DNA of 64,000 nucleotides. Origin: Agelas oroides (Eukaryota > Porifera > Demospongiae > Agelasida > Agelasidae). A model generated the notes under the pieces. The model had not been told where the DNA came from and did not search any database. It worked only from the letters and a program-made list of their open reading frames with translations. The first letter of the stretch is position 1, and each line of letters starts with the position of its first letter. Below, piece by piece: positions 25,001-41,841 of this stretch. The position numbers and the translations under genes were made by a program. The stretch is from assembly GCA_949130485.1 (NCBI GenBank), contig OX422183.1, positions 4,104,136-4,168,135 of the forward strand, written 5' to 3'.

Positions 25001-25695
25001 TAGGTCATGTACCTACATGTACCTATGTAGATATTGATGTCATTTATATTAGAAATTTCTTCAGCCCCTCTCTATTTCCTCTACAGTAATCAATTTTAGC
25101 ACTCTGAAACAGCAATTTTTTGGCGCGTAAAGTAGTATATCAGTTTGCAACTATGCATACAATATGCTATGAATTTGTAAGGAACCCTGAGAAATCAGAC
25201 AAACGTCACCAGACCCTCTCCTCACTGGTGGAGTCAGTATGCAGTCACAGATTGTGTTTTCTGCAGTGTGATTGGCAGACGGAAAATTCTCCACAGAAAG
25301 CAATCAACATTTATGAAGCCTGAGAATTGAGCTAAAGCCACCAGGCCCTCTCTCTCAGGTGGGGTCTGGGCACGAGACTGTACCCCTTTATCCCAATTGT
25401 TGCACACCATGAGATGTGCTTTACACACACACACACACACACACACTTACGGAGGAATTCCACTTGCAGCCTGTTGCCCAATGCATCTGTCCTGATGGCC
25501 TCACGGACCCTATCTGCATGATCCTAATCGTGAAAAGCAAGTTTAACATGTTCAGAATACCTTACTTATCCAAACAGTATGCCTTATGCAGATGCTAAAC
25601 TGGAGTATGACTAAATCATCTGTTCTAGTACACTTGCTTACAGGTGGGAGGCGAAGAACAAATAGGCTCTCCGGTTCTAGCTCGTCCCCAGACAT
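2116..25695 (-). CDS. TAF7: TFIID subunit 7 (TAF7), 10 exons, 3' end missing
   Basis: TAF7 is a subunit of the general transcription factor TFIID, works in the nucleus at RNA polymerase II promoters, and in mammals binds TAF1. Exons in order: 25642-25695, 25451-25523, 24812-24864, 24285-24383, 23333-23399, 22260-22318, 18454-18526, 17033-17081, 6826-6986, 2116-2222. Every junction has AG/GT sites and matching phase, giving 795 nt = 265 codons. Diagnostic stretches shared with animal TAF7 are SLFVLRLPP near the N terminus, LVDLPC followed by [34 protein letters not shown], and [12 protein letters not shown]. An acidic Ser/Glu stretch and a coiled coil follow, as in the human protein. Human TAF7 is about 350 residues, so a C-terminal exon is missing; I found none in 1-2115. 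The ATG at 25695 fits the family length, but in-frame ATGs exist upstream (25764, 25758). The introns are long (up to 10 kb) and full of transposons and simple repeats. Confidence 0.93.
2222..2442. repeat. (GGGA)n minisatellite
   Basis: Nearly pure GGGA with GGAGA variants. Its C-rich strand is the polypyrimidine tract of TAF7 exon 10. Confidence 0.95.
2443..2904. mobile_element. TAGCCTCG-type MITE inserted in a GGGA array
   Basis: 462 bp with about 168-bp inverted arms (2443-2610, 2736-2904) starting TAGCCTCGTTCCCAGGCC. The 9-bp flanks GGGAGGGAG match, but lie in simple sequence. Confidence 0.85.
3180..3312. repeat. (CCCT)n low-complexity tract
   Basis: Pyrimidine-only tract, CTCTCT then CCCT units, ending near CTGTCTGAAATG. 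Confidence 0.93.
4465..4545 (-). repeat. tRNA-derived SINE head on the minus strand
   Basis: Reverse complement carries TAGCTCAGTGGTAGAGT and GGGTTCAATTCCC at tRNA spacing. The anticodon loop again lacks U33. Related degenerate heads near 4751, 13440 and 36525. Confidence 0.5.
4575..4738. mobile_element. TAGCCTC-type MITE
   Basis: Inverted ends TGGCCTCATTCCCAGGCC / GGGCTGGGAACCAGGCTA, with internal GCTTGCAGTATGC / GCATACTGCAAGC. Flanks share TTGTCCA. Confidence 0.7.
4861..5130. mobile_element. MITE with nested palindromic arms, exact 9-bp TSD
   Basis: Terminal inverted repeats of about 72 bp starting TAGTCTATCAAGCTAGACC. Each arm is itself a palindrome around ACCCTCC...GGAGGGT. Flanks are GGGCGTAGA on both sides (4852-4860, 5131-5139). 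Confidence 0.85.
5390..5743. mobile_element. TAGCCTC-type MITE, degraded left arm, between direct repeats
   Basis: The right arm (CCTGGGAACAAGGCTA) is intact and the inner arms around CGGTGCCCGATCG / CGGGCACCACC pair. An approximately 80-bp direct repeat flanks the element (5283-5366 and 5742-5822). Confidence 0.65.
5850..6101. repeat. Tandem repeat, 63-bp unit x 4
   Basis: Unit begins GTGCAAGTCATGTGATCACC. The length divisible by three creates a spurious open frame. Confidence 0.93.
6339..6661. mobile_element. TAGCCTCATACCCAGGCC MITE
   Basis: 323 bp, inverted arms of about 60 bp (GGCCTGGTATCGACTGC / CAGTCGATACCAGGCC). Flanks CCCCTCTCC / CTCCTCTCC. Same subfamily as the helicase-bearing element 37838-38488. 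Confidence 0.75.
6826..6986 (-). CDS. TAF7: TAF7 exon 9 (acidic Ser/Glu region)
   Basis: Fifty-three codons with [20 protein letters not shown], equivalent to the LREIFNDLSSSSEDED region of the family. The acceptor sits at the end of a (CA)n tract; the donor is GTAAGG. The preceding intron is about 10 kb. Confidence 0.8.
6999..7084. repeat. (TG)n microsatellite
   Basis: Adjacent to TAF7 exon 9; provides the (CA)n tract before its acceptor. Other (TG)n tracts: 1761-1890, 24386-24450, 25424-25446 (as CA). Confidence 0.94.
7785..7842. repeat. Short tandem repeat, 16-bp unit
   Basis: GTTGCCTCGTTGCTAG repeated about 3.5 times. Confidence 0.85.
8550..9170. repeat. Direct repeat pair (8550-8710 and 9000-9170)
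   Basis: Both copies share ACCACACTACAAGCGA-like, GATGGAGTAnAGT and AGCAAGAACTGAC...TTCACTCACACACACCATT. Confidence 0.75.
9236..9354. mobile_element. Short palindromic MITE (ACCGTAAAATCGGGAT ends)
   Basis: About 119 bp with ends TACCGTAAAATCGGGATA and TATCCCGATTTTATGGTA. Non-coding; superfamily not evident. Confidence 0.6.
9459..9932. repeat. Satellite, 53-bp unit x 9
   Basis: Unit begins CAGATCAAGAGCGACCAATG. Copies at 9459, 9512, 9565, 9618, 9671, 9724, 9777, 9830 and 9883 are nearly identical; the last is shortened. Such homogeneity implies recent expansion. Confidence 0.95.
10398..10497. mobile_element. TAGCCTCG-type mini-MITE
   Basis: Foldback of 100 bp: AAGCCTCGAACCCAGGCTTT / AAAGCCTGGGTTTGAGGCTA, with a second inner pair TTTTGTCTCGCA / TGCGAGACAAAA. 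Confidence 0.6.
10573..10618. mobile_element. 46-bp TAGCCTCG mini-MITE with exact 9-bp TSD
   Basis: Almost only the two termini. Flanked by GAGGTTATA on both sides (10564-10572, 10619-10627). Another degenerate copy precedes it at about 10525. Confidence 0.72.
10825..10892 (-). ncRNA. Hammerhead-like ribozyme motif
   Basis: The minus strand reads CTGATGACGACTC, a 9-nt loop region, then AGTCGAAACG: the CUGAUGA and GAAAC core elements flanking a stem II. Outer segments TTATCTGTTACCA and TGGTAGCAGATAA can pair. One extra C after CUGAUGA departs from the consensus. Confidence 0.4.
12518..12621. mobile_element. TAGTCTC-type MITE
   Basis: Ends TAGTCTCAGTCCCAGACC and GGTCTGGGGACGAG; short and non-coding. 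A fragment of the longer TAGCCTC subfamily (CCTGGGAGATCCTGTCACATG onward) follows to about 12790. Confidence 0.5.
13480..13553. mobile_element. 74-bp TAGCCTC mini-MITE with 9-bp TSD
   Basis: TAGCCTCATTCCCAGGCTCT / AGAGCCTGGGAACGAGGCTA. Flanks ATCCTTGTG and ATCCCTGTG (one mismatch). Confidence 0.75.
14027..14441. mobile_element. TAGTCTCG/TAGCCTCG MITE, 415 bp
   Basis: Long inverted arms including CGCTTGCAGTATGCAAAAA / TTTTTGCATACTGCAAG and GGGGTCCCCGATCG / GGGGACCCCTCCC. No clear target duplication. Confidence 0.68.
15053..15222. mobile_element. AT-rich palindromic MITE
   Basis: Inverted ends TAGATCACGGTATAGTTGGC / GCCAACTATACCATGATCTA around an A/T-rich core; no coding capacity. Confidence 0.6.
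16725..16996. repeat. (CA)n / ACACATGC microsatellite
   Basis: Interrupted (CA)n with CATGCACACA units; about 40 bp downstream of the TAF7 exon 8 donor on the minus strand. Confidence 0.93.
17033..17081 (-). CDS. TAF7: TAF7 exon 8
   Basis: Fifteen full codons, [15 protein letters not shown], aligning in register with the WEIIAEDET segment of animal TAF7. Acceptor ctctcacaccag, donor GAG|GTGAGT. Ends in phase 2. Confidence 0.78.
17157..17482. repeat. Purine-rich GGGA/GAGAGG tract
   Basis: About 320 bp of degenerate AGGGAGGGAGAGGAGAAGAG units, shortly upstream (minus strand) of the TAF7 exon 8 acceptor. Confidence 0.9.
17744..18189. mobile_element. TAGCCTC-type MITE, 446 bp, 9-bp TSD
   Basis: Inverted arms include GTACATTTTCTCATGTGAGT / ACTCATGTGAGAAAATGTAC. 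Flanks TGCATGATG and TGCATGGTG. Lies in TAF7 intron 7. Confidence 0.75.
18454..18526 (-). CDS. TAF7: TAF7 exon 7
   Basis: Encodes [18 protein letters not shown], the conserved [13 protein letters not shown] helix of TAF7. Acceptor tttctgtcgtag in phase 0, donor GTATCC in phase 1. Confidence 0.9.
18957..19300. repeat. Satellite, about 42-bp unit x 8
   Basis: Unit CATGACCAGTGTGATCTGAT plus TGGTTGGTTGGTCAGTGTGTCA; the last copies are diverged. Preceded by GTGGGGCGAGCCTTAGCAA. Confidence 0.93.
19500..19668. repeat. Two adjacent long hairpins
   Basis: ATAACCTGTTACCTAGGCAAC pairs with its complement across about 30 bp, followed by CCTCCCTGGGG...CCCCAGGGAGGG with inner GTGTCGGGC/GCCCGACAC. Probably a foldback element. 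Confidence 0.6.
20572..21379. mobile_element. CAGTGAAAYCCC element with nested MITE
   Basis: Ends CAGTGAAATCCCTCTAAAAC and (reverse) CAGTGGAACCCCACTTAGCA, like pogo/Tigger-type termini. Interrupted at 20920-21294 by a second element with ends TAGGGGCTTTCCAAAACC / GGTTTTGGAAAGCCCCTA. Confidence 0.5.
22041..22182. repeat. (GGGA)n minisatellite in TAF7 intron 6
   Basis: About 35 GGGA units with a few GGAA variants, starting after ATATATATGGGA. Confidence 0.95.
22260..22318 (-). CDS. TAF7: TAF7 exon 6
   Basis: Encodes [16 protein letters not shown], the highly conserved basic motif of TAF7 that follows NHG. Acceptor gtctgcag, donor GTGACC. A (GGGA)n array lies about 70 bp beyond the donor. Confidence 0.9.
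22477..22767. mobile_element. hAT-like MITE, 8-bp TSD
   Basis: Ends CAGCGGCGTAGCTACACC / TTGGCTACACCACTG. Flanks ATCGCATT (22469-22476) and ATCGTATT (22768-22775), the 8-bp size typical of hAT elements. Non-coding. Confidence 0.65.
23333..23399 (-). CDS. TAF7: TAF7 exon 5
   Basis: Basic linker ending KKFNWNHG, matching the family's KKFIWNHG. Acceptor cccacagag (phase 0), donor GTACGT, ends in phase 1. Another AG two bases upstream would be out of phase with exon 4. Confidence 0.86.
24285..24383 (-). CDS. TAF7: TAF7 exon 4
   Basis: Thirty-three codons from LVDLPCLTE through [12 protein letters not shown], the most conserved block of TAF7. The acceptor AG ends a (CA)n microsatellite; the donor CAG|GTGAGT is a perfect consensus. 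Confidence 0.92.
24737..24784. mobile_element. 48-bp TGGCCTCG mini-MITE, exact 9-bp TSD
   Basis: Almost perfect hairpin TGGCCTCGTTCCCAGGCCTC / GGCTTGGGGACGAGGCTA. Flanked by GTACCTTGG on both sides. Lies in TAF7 intron 3. Confidence 0.8.
24812..24864 (-). CDS. TAF7: TAF7 exon 3
   Basis: Short exon encoding [18 protein letters not shown], matching the DGRHGIVRVDRVPLASK stretch of the family. Acceptor ttccttggcaacag, donor GTACAT. Starts in phase 1 and ends in phase 0. Confidence 0.88.
25451..25523 (-). CDS. TAF7: TAF7 exon 2
   Basis: Starts [10 protein letters not shown], aligning with the family's EYASTVRRAV. The acceptor is ...cacgattag; an apparent AG ten bases further in would break both phase and homology. 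The donor GTAAGT runs straight into a (GT)n tract. Ends in phase 1. Confidence 0.87.
25642..25695 (-). CDS. TAF7: TAF7 exon 1 (start codon)
   Basis: Eighteen codons beginning ATG TCT GGG and ending LFVLRLPP, the conserved start of the TAF7 N-terminal domain. The donor GTAAGC follows in phase 0. Confidence 0.9.
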
Positions 25696-26159
25696 CGTTC
25701 CCTCTTCTCGAAATGGTTTGGCGCTATAAATAATGAACAAATCCGTAAACCTCCGCATACTCATTAGCGGGACGTAAATTAGTCATTTAGCGGTTAAAAA
25801 GTTTTTACGCCCACGGCATTGGGACGGCACACCTCCCAGCTCTGGGCAGTTCAAACCTGTTCACTTTGCTGTTAGTGTAGTAGTCTGGAGTAGAGGTCAG
25901 AGAAGTGTTCGCGACCCTGCGAGAACACAGATCGGAAAGCTGATCGGATCGCCCAAGATTGACAGCCAAGTGAAGTGAACTGCTTCACCAAGAGAGAAGG
26001 TGCGTGCGCCGTGGTGAACGGCGGAGTTAAGAAAAATAGTCGTTGCTATGTTGGACTCTGCAGTAGCGTAGCGTGGGGATTGTATAATAAATTTCAGCGT
26101 GGATGTAGCTTGGTAGCTAACTGCATGCGATTTGGTGCAAGTTGCAACGCGCAATAATG

Positions 26160-27990
26160 ATGCGTGTGGTATGCCAATCACCACACTGGCTATCAGCTGT
26201 TAGCTCGCCAATTTGTACCGCCATCTGTGCTGTTTAAAAATTTGAACTATGGGTGCTCGATACCCGCGATTTTTATAAAGGGAAGAAAGTGAATGCAGTT
26301 GTTGCAGTGCGTGCAGTGTTTCCCTGCTGTGTTTTCCGTAGAATCCTAATTTCGAAATAAGTGGTCTTTCCTGTTCTATACTTGTTTCTTTTGATTTCCC
26401 AGACAGGTAATTATGTAGGGTGTTGGATTACGGTATTAATTACTTTTCAATGTGCGCTATCCACACAAGATACTCGAGTAACGTATGTGACTTTTTTTGT
26501 GTTGCTATAGACAGTGTGAAATGCGTGGAGGTGGAAGGCAGTACTGATTGCTATCAGTAGAATTTGCTAATTCTAGCAATGCTTCTACAAGTAGCATTTC
26601 TTGTGCAGGATTAGCCTTACTGAAATTGAAAGTACACTTCATTTGTTGATGCAATCTTGTAGAATGATAGTTTTCCATGCGCTTCAGGATGGAGGCATGT
26701 GGAGAAGTGTGGCTAGCCTCATTCCCAGGCTAAGGAGAGCCTGGGAATGAGATTAAAAGGGTTATGTAAGATGCATGCACAGCGACAAATCTTCAGACCC
26801 GATACAGTACCGTTGCCAGGAAGTTCTGTTACGGGCATATTTTCGGAACTGAATCAGTACTGCAGTATCATCAGGACAGTATCAGATCAGTATGCACATA
26901 TCTGTATCAGACCTGTATGAATAGCATGTCTTAGGGCTGTTTTTGTAGAACTGATACGGAGCTGCAGAACTGATACAGATCCGATCTACAGTGAGACCAA
27001 AATATTCCCTTGCGTTTCTGGGTACAGATCTGGATCAGATTGATTTCAGTTCTGATTCATGACGTAAAATTTCGCTGTGTGCTGTGTCATAAGAGTGTAT
27101 CTAGTTGTTGGGTCTGTGGGCTCAGTAACATAGTGACTCTTGAGGCACCTTCCCCTCACCCCCTTTCGACACACTAAAGTATCTTGTTTGAGTAACAGAT
27201 TGCACTTTTATGTATTCATGCAGAAACTGAGGATGTAGCGGAGTTGTTGGACACTAATTGCATTAAATTTACTTAAATCTTGCGTTACCTAGGAAAGACA
27301 TAAGAATGTACTCATATCCCTCTTGTGTTGCCCAGCTAATGAGAACAAAGAGCCTAGAGGGTAGAGGTCAATCCACAAGACAACCCCAAAGGGAGGGATA
27401 TAGTTTTTATGTTGCTTGGCAACTGTAATTGAAGTCTGGCTCACATGCACAGCTGGTATGGACAGACAAGGGAGGTGGGACTAATAACAAACTGTTTGCG
27501 CTCTACTGATTGTGTAAGAATGTAATCAGTCTAATGTACTAATTGGGGTGGGGGAAGTTTTAGAGAAATACCCTTACATTGCATCATACTGGTAGTTATT
27601 ACAGCGCTTCTGGTTGCGGACATGTAGTGTGTATGTAGTGTGTGTGTGCGTGCATGTTCGCGCATAGTATGTAGTGTGTGTATGCATAATATGTGTGAAC
27701 TGAAACTATGACATCATTTTTGTGATTGTTAGTTTTACACTTGAATTTATAAACCTATATGACCCTTGTTATGCGTATATATATACCTTATTACTCGTGT
27801 AATAAAGTATTTATTATCCATTACCACAACAGCGTCGTGTCTCTTCTCACACAAAGTCCCGAGTAACTCGCCGTTCGAACAGACTGACAATAACTACCCG
27901 TGCAATAACTACCCATGCAATATCGTGTGATATTGCACGGCACGGGAATAGGAAAATACTGTTGTAGAAATATGAACTGGATAATAAATA
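26160..27990. other. No gene seen; degenerate CTGATACAG-rich stretch
   Basis: Between the TAF7 start and the first local duplication. 26790-27070 is dense in diverged GATACAG / CAGTATC motifs; 27300-27430 resembles the 19500 hairpin element. Confidence 0.4.
26714..26755. mobile_element. 42-bp TAGCCTC hairpin
   Basis: TAGCCTCATTCCCAGGCT / AGCCTGGGAATGAGATTA with a 6-bp loop: the bare termini of the same family. No target duplication visible. Confidence 0.5.
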
Positions 27991-27997
27991 TATATAC

Positions 27998-28124
27998 GGT
28001 CTAAAAGTGATCTCAAGGACTCCTTGCGCTTCTCGGCAGTGGTTAATATATATACGGTATTCCCACACAAGTCATGGTCTAAAAGTGATCTCAAGGACTC
28101 CTTGCGCTTCTCGGCAGTGGTTAA
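27998..28124. repeat. 49-bp direct repeat (27998-28046, 28076-28124)
   Basis: Perfect copies of GGTCTAAAAGTGATCTCAAG...GGCAGTGGTTAA, 78 bp apart. On the minus strand each encodes LTTAEKRKESLRSLLD. Confidence 0.9.
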
Positions 28125-28463
28125 ACTACAAAGAGCCTGACCACTTAGTTCCATCCCTAGCTTAAGTGGTTTCAAGCCTTCCTGTGTTTGGTTTCAATGT
28201 TGTCACATTGTGGCACGGCTTCTGTATATGCCAGTAACTGGTGATGTGTGCAGTGTGGACTGCCGTCAGTGGTTACTCTGGGTGGACAGCTATGGTTATT
28301 TCCTCCTTCATAAAACATTTGAGTTTTTTTGATGTTCTTTTTGTGTGTGTGTGTGTGTGGGGGGGGGGGGGGGGTAGGGAGGCTCATCAAAGATTTAGTG
28401 CACTAGAAAATGCCAAAGCTGTTCAAACAACAAACAAGCAAGAACTGTTAGTACCTCTATGGT

Positions 28464-28577
28464 TAGTCTCGTCCCCAGACTTCATCCGGCGCGTATATCT
28501 ACCAGACCCTTCCTTCCCCGTGCACGATACTGAAAGCGAGCTGCATGGGGTTGGTTTTGGGTCTGGGACCGAGACTA
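28464..28577. mobile_element. TAGTCTCG-type MITE, exact 9-bp TSD
   Basis: 114 bp; ends TAGTCTCGTCCCCAGAC / GTCTGGGACCGAGACTA. Flanks CTCTATGGT on both sides. Confidence 0.82.
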
Positions 28578-29649
28578 CTCTATGGTGTGCACAGCTGGTA
28601 TGGTTATGTCATTGCTACCTCACCTGTGCATCACTACTTAGCTTCCAACCATATGATAATGTCATTCACATAGTATTAATTGCTATTTGGTGCGTACCAC
28701 TAATTACTGGCTTCCAACCTCATGTGGCTTGAGTTGATACTGGGCTCATATTTGGCCTCTTGAGTTGATTCTCTGACAACCCAAGAGTTAAGTGGTTTCA
28801 AACCTTCTCTGTCCTAATGGTATCCATGATTTCACTCAAAGCCCTCTCGTGTTGGTACTTCAACCAGGATGTGGGTTATGATATGACTGGTAGAGTACCT
28901 TCAGTTACGCAACATCGTCCATCATGTGTCCAAAGAGACTAACAGTCTGGTATGCACAATTGAAATCAAAATCGATAGCAACAATGGTCTGATTGGCTAT
29001 CTGATTAGCTAGCTGACTAGGCTCGTTCCCTGGCCAGTTTTTGATTGCTCACAATATACAAACACTGGATGGTGGGAAGGCCTGGAAGCAGTGCTGCTAT
29101 ATGACTACTAGCACTGGCTACACAAGCCAGGTGTCTTTGGTTCGAAATCCAGATGACTACCAGCCTTTTCACCTTCCTCTATTTCGCCTCATAACATCTA
29201 AATCTCTTATTTCCAGTGCGAGGCAAGATGGTCTAAGTGTAGCTAGCTGACTATTTTATAGTCTCGGAGCCAGACCCTGGTTAGAGACTAACTGTTTTAC
29301 TATTTTATCATAGCTTGGTAATAGGCTTTTGTCCCACCCATTATTGAGACATATGGAGGGTCTAAGAGTTCTTCTCTCAGGTAATACTGTATATGTCAAT
29401 CTTTTTTGGCCCACACTACTCACAGCTTTGTAGCTTAATTAGTAGATCAGGAAAATTTAACACTTACGCAACATCGTCCATCATGTGTCCAAAGAGACCA
29501 ATAGTCTGGTATGCACAATTGAAATCAAAATCGATAGCAACAACGGTCTGATTGGCTATCTGATTAGCTAGCCAGTTTTTGATTGCTTGCAGTATATAAC
29601 ACTGAATGGTGGGAAGGCCTGGGAGCAGTGCTACTATCTGACTAGCTAG

Positions 29650-29727
29650 CACTGTCGTAGCTCAGTGGCAGAGCACTGGCTGCACAAGTCAGGAAGTGTC
29701 CTGGGTTCGATCCCCAGTGGGTACCCG
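29650..29727 (+). repeat. tRNA-derived SINE head (not a functional tRNA)
   Basis: A box TAGCTCAGTGGCAGAGC and B box GGGTTCGATCCCC with well-paired anticodon and T stems. The acceptor arms do not pair and position 33 is G rather than U. Confidence 0.5.
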
Positions 29728-29749
29728 ATGTCTTACCACCACTTCGCAG

Positions 29750-29921
29750 AGGGACCAACGGGAGTATGACAGGAGTTGGGATTCTGTGCAGTATTGGAGG
29801 AGGTCTGGTGGTGGGACTGGCCTACTTTGTAACTCTTGTCATCTTTCTGGACACAGAGAGATTTGCCTCTGTTACACTAACATCACTGCTGGCCTCCTGT
29901 ATTTCGCTTCATAACATCTAA
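29750..29921 (+). pseudogene. TMEM19: Orphan TMEM19-like (DUF92) exon
   Basis: After an acceptor-like accaccacttcgcag the frame reads GTNGSMTGVG and then GGGLVVGLAYFVTLVIF, about half identical to the GTNGGVTVVG...GGTFVGIAYFLTQLIF stretch of TMEM19, a multi-pass membrane protein of unknown function. The match fades after DTERF, and a stop follows at 29919. I found no other TMEM19 exon within several kilobases. The exon lies in only one copy of a local tandem duplication, so it may be a captured or stranded fragment. It could also be a real exon of a gene with very distant partners. Confidence 0.55.
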
Positions 29922-31030
29922 ATCTCTTATTTCCAGTGCGAGGCAAGATGATCTAAGTGTAGCTAGCCAACTGTTTTACTGTTTTATCTTGGTAATAGGC
30001 TTTTTTCCCTCATTATTGAGACACATGGAGGGCCTAAGAGTTCTTCTCTCAGGTAATCTTGTTTTGCCCATACTACTTACAGCTTTGTAGCTTAATTAAA
30101 CATCTGTAGATCAAGAGAGTTTAGCATCAGAAATATTTTGGCACTCAGACCAGTTCCACAACATGTAGATGTAGCTAATGTTTTGTGTTGACCACATCAA
30201 AGGACGAAGAAACAGATGATAAGGCTAGTTGTAGGTACAACAAGTTATCTAAGCTGTTTTAGCCCTGGCTCTGAGCCTCTTTGAGGATAGTGGTCCGAGT
30301 GCAGACGCTTGTTTTGACACAGAGCGACGCGCTACACCTCAGCCTGCTGCTTTCCCGATCCCTTTCAGTTGACGTACACGCATAACGCCTTCCACTTGTG
30401 TCTACACATTGTTTGTTAGTGACTTGACACTTGTGAAGTCCGTAGCTGTTGGCAAAATGTCTAGGCAAACTCGATCACTTGTACACACCTGTATGTACTG
30501 CCCGCATGTTGCGTGGGCATGTTGCCATCATTACGAAACCGAGTCCACCATTTCCATTCCATGATGTATATATTAATAGTACCAGGCCTTCCCCCGATTT
30601 TTCTCTGCGGGATAAAATCTGGGAGTGGCCTGGGAACGAGGCTATCACAGTGTGGAGATGAGTGGGGGAGAGCCTAGAAACGTGCCAAAATGAGCAAAAA
30701 TAAATACTAATGAGAAGTAATTACAGAAAATGCCCTTGGGTGTGGGGTGATGTGCCAGCTATTGATTTGGGAAGCCATCATTGTTAGTTGATAATAATAC
30801 CCTTGGGGTGAAATGTCAATCATATCAGGCTCTGGTTTGTTGTTATCTTATAGTGGTGACACATGACCTGTAGCTCAGCTGTACTGTCAACTAACTATAG
30901 CTTACAGTACACAATCAGCCCCCCCCACCCATGTTTGAATGGCAGCTTACAAACAAGCAACCTTCTTGGTATGAAGGGTACTACCTGAGATAGGCAGAGA
31001 TGTCCCAATCGATCATCAAAATTGATTAAG

Positions 31031-40114
<9,084 letters not shown>

Positions 40115-40964
40115 AGTTGAAAAGTGGTACGTGTAGTCCACATAGGGAAAATATATTTCAGTGTTCTTTGTGTGTTATGTGGCCCTCTTCTGCTAGGGTC
40201 GTACTTGTGAACAGAGTGGCATAATAATATCGTCTTCTGTCCTAGTCTTCAGAAATCATTGTCCCTCATATTATACATTTATACCCCAACCTCTGCTTTA
40301 TGTGAAGCTCTCTCTAAGAGACGGCCCTTGAAGTCACTCAGCTATATTCTCATAGCAGCTTTATCATCATTCAGTGCCATTCATGTGTACACAGACGCAC
40401 ACTCTCTTTCTGCCTTAATGATTTGTTGTACTCATTCACTTTCATTATACTATTGCCACCATTTTATTGTGTGCCCTCACCTTCCTACCCTTCTTTGTTG
40501 TATCATGCATTGACTACATCAATCATCTTCAGTACACATCTGGTTTTATACTGGTGGAATGTATCTATTGCTGCATTCATGCAGCATTTTATTGCATCAG
40601 AGAATTTAGTCCTCGTAAACAATTTCGTTTTTTGTTTGTGAAAGTTTCCACTTTGTTAATGGTCAAGTTGGTAATCTTGTTGCCTCCACTTGGCTTCTTG
40701 TTGCTTGCAGCAATTAATATTTTGAACCAAAACTGCTAAAAAGTGGAAATTTTCTTAGAAGAGTCTAAGTTTATATCAAGTAACTGGTATGCTCAAATTA
40801 TTCATAGTAGATGTTTGAAGGGTGTGGCAGTTTGCAAGAGTGGGAGTGTCAAGGTTATGTTGACTAGTGTGTTGAAAAAAGCTAGTGTGGTGATTTTTAT
40901 TTGCTGAAAACTCCCGAAACCAAGAGAGTAGATCGAGAGTAGCGATTGTCATTCTGATCAGTGA

Positions 40965-41020
40965 TCGATTGAAACGCCGAGACCTCTGACACTAGACGGT
41001 GTTCAGGACTGTTCAGTAAG
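40965..41020 (+). other. Putative 5' non-coding exon of ANK-A
   Basis: The segment ends in a strong donor (AAG|GTAAGG) that is conserved, with its flanks, upstream of ANK-B (57625-57688). The coding exon at 41829 has a clear acceptor (ctgtttacag) just before its ATG, so an untranslated first exon is likely. The transcription start cannot be seen. Confidence 0.45.
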
Positions 41021-41066
41021 GTAAGGCCACATAGCTCTTGTATCAGTGACGCACATGAACAGTTAG

Positions 41067-41334
41067 CAGGGTTTCATACAGGATTTTGAGGGGGATGGGA
41101 ACAGCTTCTTTGAAGCATGACTAGGGGGGGGGGGTCTGGGGGTATGCCCCTATTTTTGTCCTATGAGAATGATTTTTTTTTCCCGCTGACTTGTCTTTAG
41201 TTATCACAACCAACACTTTAAAACAAAGCTAATGGAAGTTAGTTTACCCTTCGGCAGGAAATGCAGAAGGGTCTGGGAAGGAAGGGGGTAGGTTAGAAGG
41301 GAATTTCCCCCATTCCTACCCTTATGAAACCCTG
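41067..41334. mobile_element. CAGGGTTTCATACAGG element, 5-bp TSD, upstream of ANK-A
   Basis: Ends CAGGGTTTCATACAGGAT / CTTATGAAACCCTG, flanks GTTAG on both sides. The same insertion is upstream of ANK-B (57741-58032), so it predates the gene duplication. Confidence 0.72.
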
Positions 41335-41342
41335 GTTAGGGC

Positions 41343-41674
41343 TAGTCTCGCAAGCTAGACCCATGCACTTCTGCAAAGAAGTGAAGGATCTGGTGAACTG
41401 CATATACAATCCATGTCCTGCCGCACTTGCCGCACTGTACAGTGTGGTCCAATCACGTTGCAGTATTTTGTCACATGATGCATTACATCACTGTTTGAGT
41501 AGCAATATTTAAACAGTCTTGAAGGGAGCATGCTTACTCCGCAACAGGTAATTCAAGAGTGCATTATCTCATTACGTCATTCAGCTAGTTGCATTCCAGT
41601 GGGACACAGCTTGTATACGCAGTTCACCAGACCCTGCTCTTCTTTTGCGGAAGTGGGTCTGAGTTGCGAGACTA
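41343..41674. mobile_element. TAGTCTCGCAA MITE with exact 9-bp TSD, absent from ANK-B
   Basis: 332 bp; ends TAGTCTCGCAA / TTGCGAGACTA. Flanks GGTTAGGGC on both sides. The corresponding ANK-B sequence (about 58031-58040) is an uninterrupted single GGTTACGGC, a natural empty site. Confidence 0.88.
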
Positions 41675-41841
41675 GGTTAGGGCTTGTGCATGCTATGAAG
41701 CTAGGTGTTCCTAATTTGCACTACACATTACTGTACTGGAAGATCTTACTTTTAAATGTATGTATCACTACTCCTTTTAGCAATAACAAATGACTTGTCT
41801 GATATGATTGTATGTGTTCTGTTTACAGCAACAAGCTGATC

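Larger units (their letters stand above)
28908..30120. repeat. Tandem segmental duplication (about 555 and 655 bp)
   Basis: Copies start at about 28908 and 29464 with ACGCAACATCGTCCATCATG and end in matching AGCTTAATTA segments. The second copy contains the TMEM19-like exon and a well-kept tRNA-like head; the first lacks the exon. Confidence 0.85.

Noticed and set aside
29650-29727. Functional tRNA gene
   Set aside because: A and B boxes are good, but the acceptor stem does not pair and the anticodon loop lacks U33; called a SINE head instead.
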